Below the pieces are notes generated by a model. That model was not told the DNA's origin. It worked only from the letters and a program-made list of their open reading frames with translations, and did no database searches. A DNA stretch of 6,460 nucleotides from contig JBJXFK010000178.1 of the NCBI GenBank assembly GCA_046155505.1, positions 1-6,460 on the forward strand. Direction: 5' to 3'. Positions within the stretch are counted from its first letter, which is position 1, and each line of letters starts with the position of its first letter. Position numbers and translations under genes: made by a program. Positions 1 through 5,872 of the stretch are shown here, piece after piece. The stretch is from JBJXFK01 sp046155505. GTDB taxonomy: Bacteria; Planctomycetota; Phycisphaerae; UBA1845; Fen-1342.

Positions 1-35
1 CGCCGCGCGGCATACTACACTACTTTATTGATTCG

Positions 36-42
36 AAAGGAG
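36..42 (+). promoter_or_regulatory. Ribosome binding site deciding a GTG start
   Basis: AAAGGAG lies six bases upstream of GTG at 49. It makes that codon the likely start of the receiver gene rather than the TTG at 28, which lies upstream of this site. Confidence 0.75.
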
Positions 43-48
43 CCCGCT

Positions 49-441
49 GTGGCCGCACTTGATGGCAAGACGATTCTGATTGTGGACGACGACCCCGACA
101 TCCTTACCGCGCTGACCGTCGGCCTGGCCGACACGGGCGCGACCATTGAAACCGCCAGTGACGGCAACACGGCCGTCGCACTCGCCGAATCCAAGCACCC
201 CGATCTGGTGATTCTCGACATCATGCTCCCGCAAAAGAGCGGCTTCCTCGTGCTCGAAAAGCTTCAGCCGTACCGCAAGGCCAACGGCAATCGGCCGCGC
301 GTCATCATGATGACCGGCAACCAGGGTAGGCGACACAAGCAATACGCCGAATCGCTCGGCGTCGACGAATATTTGAACAAGCCGTTCCGAATGGATCGCC
401 TGCTCGAAGTCGCCGAAAAGCTCCTGACGTCGAATCCGTAG
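49..441 (+). CDS. Stand-alone response regulator receiver (REC) protein
   Basis: This is a 130-residue single-domain receiver protein that would accept a phosphoryl group from a histidine kinase. It has no DNA-binding or enzymatic output domain, so it probably acts through a protein partner or phosphorelay, as CheY/Spo0F-type proteins do. Visible REC landmarks are the acidic cluster D13-D14-D15 after strand 1 (ILIVDDD), phospho-acceptor D57 in VILDIMLP, the switch Thr T89 in VIMMTGN, and K111 in the NKPF motif. These residues look intact and the length fits one REC domain. The GTG start at 49 is preferred to an in-frame TTG at 28, because AAAGGAG (36-42) sits six bases before the GTG and the protein then begins directly at strand 1. 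No kinase is in the window, so its partner is unknown. The TAG stop (439-441) lies inside repeat copy 1. Family assignment is firm; the biological role is not known. Confidence 0.95.
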   Translation: MAALDGKTILIVDDDPDILTALTVGLADTGATIETASDGNTAVALAESKHPDLVILDIMLPQKSGFLVLEKLQPYRKANGNRPRVIMMTGNQGRRHKQYAESLGVDEYLNKPFRMDRLLEVAEKLLTSNP

Positions 442-511
442 GGTGGGCATCGCCCACCGTTTGTGTACCAATTGACAACGCAACGAATGGTGGGCGATGC
501 CCACCCTACGG
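436..511. repeat. Nested-palindrome intergenic repeat, copy 1
   Basis: The 23-nt arms (436-458 and 489-511) are exact inverse complements, separated by 30 nt. Each arm contains its own 7-bp hairpin with a 3-nt loop (GGTGGGC-ATC-GCCCACC on the left, GGTGGGC-GAT-GCCCACC on the right). The element can therefore fold as two small hairpins or one long stem. The left arm contains the TAG stop of the receiver gene. The right arm ends 14 nt before the ATG of the next gene. The spacer differs clearly from those of copies 2 and 3, although the arms are nearly identical. It resembles REP/BIME or MITE-type elements; no transposase is encoded. Confidence 0.93.
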
Positions 512-525
512 CTCAACACCACCCC

Positions 526-1299
526 ATGCCAAACCAACCCCCCATCGCCGTCTGGCTCAACTCGTACGAGCAGTCTCTCAAACCCGCGCTCGATTCCGCC
601 GCGCGCGACGGCTTCGGCCTGATCCAGATCAACGCCGCCGCCGAGCGCGAGCTGCAAGATTTCTCGCGCACCGCCCAGCGTCACTTTGCCCACCATCTGC
701 AAAGCCTCGGCATGGAGGTTGACGCCCTCGCCGCCGCCCACGGCGGCCTCGGCCTTGCCGATCGCGACAAAGGCGACGACCGCATCATCGACCTCCGCCG
801 CACGCTCGAACTCTGTGCCGCGCTGCACATCCCGCGCGCCACGGTCAACATCGCCGGCTTCAGCGACGAAACGACCCGCCCGCTCGCCGACGAGTCGCTC
901 CGCATCGCTGCCGAACTCGCTTCCAATTTCGGCGTCACGCTGGCCGTCCAGACCTCGACCGCCGACATTCCCGCGCTCGCCGACCACCTGCATCGCCTGC
1001 GCTGCCCCAATCTGGGCCTCGCCGTCGATTCGGTGCAGTCCGTCGCCGACGACCTGCGCGACAAGCTGCACGGCCACGTCCACGCCGCATACGTCCGCGA
1101 CGCCCGAAAACTCGGACAGCAATTCGAGGAGGCCGACTATGGCCGCGGCGACGTGGATTTCGCTGGTTTTCTCGGTCGGCTCGCCGATTGGGAGTACCGC
1201 CGACCGCTGACGCTTCGCCGCAGCGGCCTGGCCGGGTCGGTTGACGCGCTGCGCCGCGGACGGGAATATTTCCAATCTTTGCTGGGAATCAGCGGCTGA
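526..1299 (+). CDS. Sugar phosphate isomerase/epimerase-like TIM-barrel protein, possibly lacking metal ligands
   Basis: This predicted soluble protein of 257 residues resembles the AP-endonuclease-2/xylose-isomerase-like TIM-barrel family, whose members isomerise or epimerise sugars using a divalent metal. Supporting features are the PNLGLAVDS strand (161-169), the HVHAAYVRDA strand (184-193), and the GRGDVDFAGFLGRL segment (207-219) that usually precedes the last strand. Two expected metal-binding Glu positions look replaced: the usual ALE strand reads LAVQT (Q142), and the last strand reads LTLRRS (R231). It may therefore be a non-catalytic or altered member. In-frame GTG 463 and ATG 487 both lie inside repeat copy 1, so ATG 526 is chosen; no clear Shine-Dalgarno precedes it. 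It is co-directional with its neighbours, but no shared pathway is evident. Substrate is unknown, and the family call rests on motif pattern only. Confidence 0.8.
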   Translation: MPNQPPIAVWLNSYEQSLKPALDSAARDGFGLIQINAAAERELQDFSRTAQRHFAHHLQSLGMEVDALAAAHGGLGLADRDKGDDRIIDLRRTLELCAALHIPRATVNIAGFSDETTRPLADESLRIAAELASNFGVTLAVQTSTADIPALADHLHRLRCPNLGLAVDSVQSVADDLRDKLHGHVHAAYVRDARKLGQQFEEADYGRGDVDFAGFLGRLADWEYRRPLTLRRSGLAGSVDALRRGREYFQSLLGISG

Positions 1300-1350
1300 G
1301 CCGTCAAGAATCAGATGCTGACGCTGCCGCGACCAGGCAATCACAAAACC

Positions 1351-1355
1351 GGGAG
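1351..1355 (+). promoter_or_regulatory. Ribosome binding site
   Basis: GGGAG lies eight bases upstream of ATG 1364 and supports that start for the secreted protein. Confidence 0.6.
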
Positions 1356-1363
1356 TTCTACCG

Positions 1364-2335
1364 ATGCGTTCGATTCGTTTTGCCGGCGTGCTCGCCGGTG
1401 CTCTTATGCTCTCCAGTGTCGCGGCCACCACCGCGTTCGCCCAGGCCACGCCGCCCGCGGCTCCGACCGCCGCGCCGGCCGCGTCTCAGCCGGGCAGCGC
1501 TCCGACAACCAAGCCCGAAAAACTCCTGCGGCGAATGAAAGAAGGCGAGACCATCGACATCCCGGAGCCTGTGAAGGCCCCCGTCTCCGGTCCGATGCGA
1601 GCCGAAATTCTCGCCATCCTCGACAACCGCATCCGCGTCATCGGCGAAGTTCCCGGCGGCGCGCCCAAGCCGGTCTTCCGCGTGGTGTTCAAAGTCACCG
1701 GCGAGCGGCTTTACGAAGTCTTCCGCGTCGGCAAGCTCATCGTCGAAGACATGACCGACGATGCCGGCACCAAGCTGCTCGACCCAACCGTTTTCACCGA
1801 CGCCGATCGCACCGACCTCCAACCGCTCGCCAACGCCCAAGCCGTCACCAGTCAGGGTTACATCATGCTCGATGCCAACCCTAGCGGATTGCCGGGCCGC
1901 GCCGCCAAGACCATGAAAGTCCGCGGCTTCGTCAATGTCGCGATGGGTGCCGACGAGCAGAACCTGAACATCGACGGCGTCGGTCGCAAGCCGGGCGAGA
2001 TGATCACGCACGCGAAACTGACCGAACTGGGCGTCAAAGCCCGCGTTCTGAAGCTCGCCGACGAAGTGAGCGAGCCCGCCGACGGCAAGGGCATCGCCAT
2101 CCGCTACGAAGCCGGCGAGGATGCGATCAAGAACGTCGAGTTTTACGACGACTGGATGAAGAAAATCGCCACCCGCCCGCGCCCCGGCACGGCCAAGGAC
2201 GGCAAGCCCTACATCTACTACTCGATCGGAAACAGCGGCCCGATCAACGACGACTGGCAGCTTTCGCTGACCGTCTTCGGCAAAGTCGAGAAGATGAAAC
2301 TCGAAGTCGACGCGAAGGATGTCGAACTTCCCTGA
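1364..2335 (+). CDS. Secreted protein of unknown function with Sec signal peptide
   Basis: This 323-residue protein begins with a clear Sec signal peptide: positively charged MRSIR, a hydrophobic core at about 7-22, and a likely cleavage after AFA (residues 24-26). Residues 27-50 form an Ala/Pro/Thr/Ser-rich linker, followed by a mostly hydrophilic body without further membrane segments. That body reads like alternating beta strands, for example PVFRVVFKVTGERLYEVFRVGKL-like text near 100-125 and MKVRGFVNV near 186-194. A final strand-rich part includes PYIYYSI and a Lys/Glu/Asp-rich C-terminus ending VELP. I recognise no catalytic motif, heme motif, lipobox or named domain. The good GGGAG ribosome site and the signal peptide make it a convincing gene. 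It would act in the periplasm or outside the cell. A hairpin downstream (2367-2392) may end its transcript. Function is not assignable from sequence alone. Confidence 0.87.
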   Translation: MRSIRFAGVLAGALMLSSVAATTAFAQATPPAAPTAAPAASQPGSAPTTKPEKLLRRMKEGETIDIPEPVKAPVSGPMRAEILAILDNRIRVIGEVPGGAPKPVFRVVFKVTGERLYEVFRVGKLIVEDMTDDAGTKLLDPTVFTDADRTDLQPLANAQAVTSQGYIMLDANPSGLPGRAAKTMKVRGFVNVAMGADEQNLNIDGVGRKPGEMITHAKLTELGVKARVLKLADEVSEPADGKGIAIRYEAGEDAIKNVEFYDDWMKKIATRPRPGTAKDGKPYIYYSIGNSGPINDDWQLSLTVFGKVEKMKLEVDAKDVELP

Positions 2336-2366
2336 TCGCGTTGCGTATGCCGATTGGGCGACTCTT

Positions 2367-2392
2367 CGCGGCGCGCATGATGCGCCGCCGCG
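2367..2392 (+). terminator. Possible transcription terminator hairpin
   Basis: A 26-nt imperfect palindrome lies 31 nt after the stop of the secreted-protein gene. It has a 7-bp outer stem (CGCGGCG with CGCCGCG), a single bulged C, and a 4-bp inner stem closing a TGA loop. It is GC-rich and stable, but no T-run follows, so it is not a classical intrinsic terminator. It could be a T-less terminator, an mRNA 3'-end stabiliser, or a structure in the leader of the flippase gene. Confidence 0.4.
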
Positions 2393-2419
2393 ACACCGAT
2401 CGATCAGTGAGCGAACGGA

Positions 2420-3757
2420 TTGAACCCAGCCGTTCCCAACCCTGACCAGCCCATCGAATCGGCCCAGCAGCCTCTACCGACGATCGCGCCGAACGCCTCA
2501 CTGAGGCGCGGCGCGATCGCCGTTTTTCTCGGCAACGGCGTTTTCAATCTTTGCCGCATCGGCGTCATCGTCCTGCTCGTCAAATTCGCCGGCGAGGCGG
2601 TCCTCGGCGAGTTCAACCACGCCGTCGCCTTGTCCGCACCGATCGTCATCGCCCTTGCGCTCGAATTACGCAGCGTCTATGTCGCCGACGCGCGCGACGC
2701 AACGCCGTTCGCAGTCTATCTCGCGCTGCGCACGCTCGGCATGTGCATCGCCGCCGGCGCGCTGCTGCTCTGGACGCTTCCCTATCTGTTCACGGGCGGT
2801 AACCTCGCGCTCTGGATCGTCCTCGCTGGCGGCTGCATCGCCAAAGTGCTGCTGCACCAGGCCGACATCTACTGGGGCGTGTACCAAAAAGCCGAACGAC
2901 TCGACCTGCTCGCCTGGGCCAACGCCCTGCGCGGCCTGGTCATGTTCGCGACGTTCGCGATCTGCATCGTCATCGCCCGCGCCGCCTCGACCGATGCGAC
3001 GCGCGATCAATCCATCGCCATCGCCGCCGCCGTCGCCACGCTGATTCAGGTCGCCGGCTGGGCGCTCATCACGCTGTTGATGGAACGCCGCTTCGCGCGT
3101 CGTTACGTCTCGTCGTCGCCCACCTGGACCTGGCCACAGCTCCGTACGCTCGCGCTACAGGCGTTCCCGCTCGCGCTCGCCGTCGGCGTCGTCAGCCTGG
3201 CCGACAATGTGCCGCTGCTGCTCATCCGCGCGCAAGAAGGCGGTCGCGACGCACTCGCCTATTACGGCGCGCTGCTCTACGTGCCGATGGCCGCCCAATT
3301 CATCGTCATCCAATTTGGTAACGCGGCGACTAACCGGCTCGCCCAAACGTTTCAGCACGATATTCGCCGATTCCGCAAACTCGCCGCGCTGCTGATTTCT
3401 GGCAGCGTCGCCGTCGGCGCGGCTGCGGTTTTGATCGTGTGGATGCTCGGCGATCCGTTGCTGCGCGTGCTCTATTCGCCCGCGTACGTTCCGCACTATG
3501 CCAGCTTCCTCATCATCGTCCTCGCCCAGGCAATCCTGCTGCCGGGCGCGATTCTCGGCTTTATCGTCACGCAGATGCGCATGTTCTGGGCACAGGTGCC
3601 GCTGCAACTCACGGTCCTGTTGGTCACCGTCGCCGCATCGCTCTGGCTGATTCCCGGCGACCCCATCCGCGGCGCGGCCAACGCGTTGCTCATCCGCGCC
3701 ATCACCCAAACCACGCTCTACGCCGCAGCCGCAATCGTCGCGCTCCGCCGCGCGTAG
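2420..3757 (+). CDS. Wzx/MATE-type polysaccharide (lipid-linked oligosaccharide) flippase
   Basis: This 445-residue polytopic inner-membrane protein has a MOP-superfamily layout. Hydrophobic helices lie near residues 31-55, 66-88, 98-121, 127-146, 168-187, 198-221, 247-270, 278-300, 320-343, 358-382, 391-411 and 420-442, about twelve in all. Proteins of this kind flip undecaprenyl-linked oligosaccharides, or related lipid-linked substrates, across the membrane for surface polysaccharide assembly. The N-terminal segment LRRGAIAVFLGNGVFN (28-43) and the basic loop QHDIRRFRK (312-320) fit the family. No glycosyltransferase neighbours lie in the window, so the substrate is unknown. An in-frame TGA at 2408-2410 and the lack of an ATG or GTG near the N-terminus make TTG 2420 the likely start; its ribosome site is weak. 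The TAG stop (3755-3757) lies inside repeat copy 2. Family is confident; the exact transported molecule is not. Confidence 0.88.
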   Translation: MNPAVPNPDQPIESAQQPLPTIAPNASLRRGAIAVFLGNGVFNLCRIGVIVLLVKFAGEAVLGEFNHAVALSAPIVIALALELRSVYVADARDATPFAVYLALRTLGMCIAAGALLLWTLPYLFTGGNLALWIVLAGGCIAKVLLHQADIYWGVYQKAERLDLLAWANALRGLVMFATFAICIVIARAASTDATRDQSIAIAAAVATLIQVAGWALITLLMERRFARRYVSSSPTWTWPQLRTLALQAFPLALAVGVVSLADNVPLLLIRAQEGGRDALAYYGALLYVPMAAQFIVIQFGNAATNRLAQTFQHDIRRFRKLAALLISGSVAVGAAAVLIVWMLGDPLLRVLYSPAYVPHYASFLIIVLAQAILLPGAILGFIVTQMRMFWAQVPLQLTVLLVTVAASLWLIPGDPIRGAANALLIRAITQTTLYAAAAIVALRRA

Positions 3758-3828
3758 GGTGGGCATCGCCCACCATTTCGTGCGTTTTCGCAAGACCCCA
3801 GCAAATGGTGGGCAATGCCCACCCTACG
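3753..3828. repeat. Nested-palindrome intergenic repeat, copy 2
   Basis: The left arm (3753-3776) and right arm (3805-3828) are 24-nt inverted repeats with one mismatch. Each arm keeps the GGTGGGC/GCCCACC-type inner palindrome, with one base changed beside the loop of the right arm. The spacer matches that of copy 3 at 24 of 32 positions in the same orientation. The left arm supplies the flippase TAG stop, and the right arm ends 15 nt from the stop of nrfA on the other strand. The element thus fills the gap between two convergent genes and could act as a terminator in both directions. Confidence 0.93.
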
Positions 3829-3843
3829 AATGCGGACCGCGCT

Positions 3844-5250
3844 TCACCTCAACGCATTCTGCCCGCGTCGCGTGTGCTCGATCGAAAGCGCCAGCACGCG
3901 CATCGACTCCTGATCCGCATGAAACCCCATCGAGTTTTCCGCCTCGATAAAATCCAGCAGGAACTGTGCCCGCCGCTGCTCCTGCCGCGCCTTCGCGAGT
4001 TGCTCGTCGGTTGCGCCGCCGTCCTTGGCCTTCTTGATCCCGTCGATCAATTCGAGCAGTGCATCCATCGCGACGCCGCGCATCGCGTAGGTGCGTGACT
4101 GAATCGTCTCGACCCGATCTCGCAGCTCATCCTCGCTCGCCTTGTGACAGGTCTGGCACGCGCGATTGATGTTCAGCATCGGGCTGCGCACATGGTGATC
4201 GCTGACCTTCAGCGCCCCTACGCGCTCATACGGCATATGGCAATCCGCGCATGCGACGCCGTTGCGCGCATGAATGCCCTGATTCCACATCTCAAATTCC
4301 GGATGCTGTGCCTTCAGCGTGGGCGCCCCGCTTTCGGCGTGCGTCCAGTCCTTGAAGCCGGTTTCCTCGTAATAGGTCAAAATCTCGTCGGCTTTCAACC
4401 CCTTGTGCCACGGGTAGGTCAGCCGTTTTTCGGTGCCCTTGAAGTAATATTCGACATGGCACTGTCCACAAACGAATGAGCGCATCTCCTGCCGCGTCGC
4501 GTCGCGATTTACGTCGTAATCTCTGATGCCCTGCTGCGCTTTGACGAGTTTGATGCCTTCGAGAAATCCGGGCCGCGTGATGCGCAGCGCCATCGTCTGC
4601 GAATCGTGACAATCAATGCACGCCACCGGATGCTCGACTTCCTTCCGCACCTCGGCGTACGGCATCGGGTTGAGTTTCTCAAATCCCTTCATAATGTCGC
4701 CGTCGCCGGCCTTCTTGTATGCCACGTACATCGACCCGTGGCAATGCAGACACGCGCCCGGCTGCTTGGCCGCGTTTTGCCGCTCGGTGAACGTCTGGTC
4801 CTCGAGCATGTATCCATGCCCGCGTTCCTCGCGAAAATCCACCGCAAACGCGTAACCCGCCCACATGCGTTTCAGTCGCGGGTCTTCTTCGAGCCGCGAC
4901 TGCGCCACGATCGAACGCGGGTCGGCGTCCTTGGGCGTCTGCGGCACGGCTTCGCTTCCGCCGAAGCGCGTGCGCTGCATGTCCACGGTGCGTTTGTAGC
5001 TGTCGTACTGAATCGGAAAGTTCTTGCCCCAGATCGCAGGGTCTTCCGTGTCGTCGGTCAGCTCGACCACGCGGAAGAACGGGTTCCTCGCCTCCTGCTT
5101 GTGCTCGAAGATATTGACCAGCAGCGCCGTCACGCCAAACGTCACGCCGGCGCTGAGCAAAATGGCCACGACCAACAGCATGCGCGACCCGCCGGCCGCG
5201 GGTTTCGATTTGCAATTGCACTTCCCGTCACAGCAATTCGGTTGCGACAT
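3844..5250 (-). CDS. nrfA: Ammonia-forming cytochrome c nitrite reductase, pentaheme catalytic subunit, membrane-anchored, CxxCH type
   Basis: NrfA reduces nitrite to ammonium with six electrons on the outer face of the cytoplasmic membrane, the last step of dissimilatory nitrate reduction to ammonium. The 468-residue protein has five c-heme motifs: CLHCH 167-171, CIDCH 211-215, CGQCH 261-265, CADCH 334-338 and CQTCH 365-369. The NrfA signatures CGQCHVEYYF (261-270) and KAQHPEFE (313-320) are present. They give the likely active-site Tyr (Y268), distal His (H316) and calcium-site residues (E267, Q315). R143 in RGH is the probable active-site Arg. The first motif ends in His, where classical NrfA has Lys (CxxCK); CxxCH versions are a known NrfA variant. 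Residues 24-46 form a hydrophobic helix with no obvious cleavage site, so it is probably membrane-anchored. It is preceded by a Cys cluster (C6, C7, C11, C13). GGAG six bases upstream supports ATG 5250. It follows nrfH in one operon. Confidence 0.96.
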   Translation of the reverse strand: MSQPNCCDGKCNCKSKPAAGGSRMLLVVAILLSAGVTFGVTALLVNIFEHKQEARNPFFRVVELTDDTEDPAIWGKNFPIQYDSYKRTVDMQRTRFGGSEAVPQTPKDADPRSIVAQSRLEEDPRLKRMWAGYAFAVDFREERGHGYMLEDQTFTERQNAAKQPGACLHCHGSMYVAYKKAGDGDIMKGFEKLNPMPYAEVRKEVEHPVACIDCHDSQTMALRITRPGFLEGIKLVKAQQGIRDYDVNRDATRQEMRSFVCGQCHVEYYFKGTEKRLTYPWHKGLKADEILTYYEETGFKDWTHAESGAPTLKAQHPEFEMWNQGIHARNGVACADCHMPYERVGALKVSDHHVRSPMLNINRACQTCHKASEDELRDRVETIQSRTYAMRGVAMDALLELIDGIKKAKDGGATDEQLAKARQEQRRAQFLLDFIEAENSMGFHADQESMRVLALSIEHTRRGQNALR

Positions 5251-5406
5251 GTACTACTCCATCCAATGCGGCGCTTGAACCACCGCGCGGCACCAACTAC
5301 CTCGCGCTACCCCACTCGCTCGCGCTCGAGGTTCGGATTTTTCTCAACTCGTTACTCGCTACTATGCACTCTTTGCTACGCACTAGCCACTATGACCTAG
5401 GCACTC
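5251..5406 (-). other. nrfH-nrfA intergenic leader with low-complexity segment
   Basis: The 156-nt gap between nrfH and nrfA has no credible gene. Its nrfH-proximal half (about 5336-5396) is a degenerate low-complexity run of related short words; on the minus strand these read as variants of GTAGCGAGTAACGAG and TAGTGCGTAGC. The nrfA-proximal half is GC-rich with CGAGCGCGAGCGAG-like text. No promoter is convincing here. The gap is long for two tightly coupled genes. Confidence 0.5.
5257..5264 (-). promoter_or_regulatory. Ribosome binding site of nrfA
   Basis: On the minus strand GGATGGAG ends six bases before the nrfA ATG. This gives nrfA its own translation start within the nrfHA transcript. 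Confidence 0.65.
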
Positions 5407-5856
5407 TTAGTGTCCCACCCCCGCATGACACCGAATACACGACATCTCCTCGCCACCCGGCGCTAAATGATCAATCTGCTGCGTCATCTCTGCATGGCAA
5501 TAGCGACACGCTTGCTCAGTGATCTCCCGATTGACCGGCGTGATCCGGATCGGCTCCGGAAACCCGCCCAGCGTAAACGCCATCGAATGGTGATACCCGT
5601 TGCGGGCTTTGGTAATCCACTTGCCGAAAAAATCGTGCGGTGTGTGGCAGTCGTTGCACGTCGCGACGGCGTGATGACTCGATCGGGTCCAGCCGTCATA
5701 GTGCGTCTGCATGACATGGCAATTCGCACACGCCGCCGCGTCATTCGACAAATACGACCCGCCCTCAGCATAGACAAACGTGAACCCACCGATGCCGACG
5801 AGCGCGCCGACGACGATGGCGAGCAAGGCACCGACCATGCCGACGAGATGCTTCAT
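5407..5856 (-). CDS. nrfH: NrfH, tetraheme c-type cytochrome, menaquinol dehydrogenase for NrfA (NapC/NirT family)
   Basis: NrfH anchors NrfA to the membrane and transfers electrons from quinol to it. The 149-residue protein has one N-terminal membrane helix (about 8-30, GALLAIVVGALVGIGG core) and four c-heme motifs: CANCH 43-47, CNDCH 67-71, CRYCH 117-121 and CIRCH 140-144. CANCHVM places M49 as the likely axial ligand of heme 1, as in known NrfH. K83 in KWITKARNG corresponds to the conserved Lys near the quinol site. Length and spacing fit NrfH better than the longer NapC. The open frame continues upstream to 5913 through repeat copy 3, but those residues are repeat translation (AMPTLR). 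ATG 5856, with a typical short basic N-terminus, is therefore chosen; no Shine-Dalgarno is visible. It is the first gene of the nrfHA operon, and the repeat ends 16 nt before its start codon. Confidence 0.95.
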   Translation of the reverse strand: MKHLVGMVGALLAIVVGALVGIGGFTFVYAEGGSYLSNDAAACANCHVMQTHYDGWTRSSHHAVATCNDCHTPHDFFGKWITKARNGYHHSMAFTLGGFPEPIRITPVNREITEQACRYCHAEMTQQIDHLAPGGEEMSCIRCHAGVGH

Positions 5857-5872
5857 GCGCGAGAGGATACCG

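Noticed and set aside
1..48. Promoter for the receiver gene in the AT-rich stretch at 11-34
   Set aside because: The stretch is AT-rich relative to its surroundings, but no spaced -35/-10 pair is visible and the upstream context is cut off by the window edge.
1293..1303. Small hairpin CGGC-TGA-GCCG spanning the stop codon of the TIM-barrel gene
   Set aside because: A four-base stem without a T-run is too weak to call a terminator and is expected by chance in GC-rich DNA.
25..1449. Long minus-strand open frame (474 codons) opposite the receiver and TIM-barrel genes
   Set aside because: It is antisense to two convincing genes, crosses repeat copy 1, and shows no domain. It is a typical high-GC shadow frame.
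3155..3793. Minus-strand open frame opposite the flippase gene, ending in AMPTLR-like text
   Set aside because: It starts in repeat copy 2 and is antisense to a clear membrane protein. Its charged composition is the mirror of hydrophobic codons.
4606..5400. Plus-strand open frame (264 codons) opposite nrfA
   Set aside because: It is antisense to the unambiguous five-heme NrfA, has Arg/His-rich shadow composition, and shows no recognisable motif.
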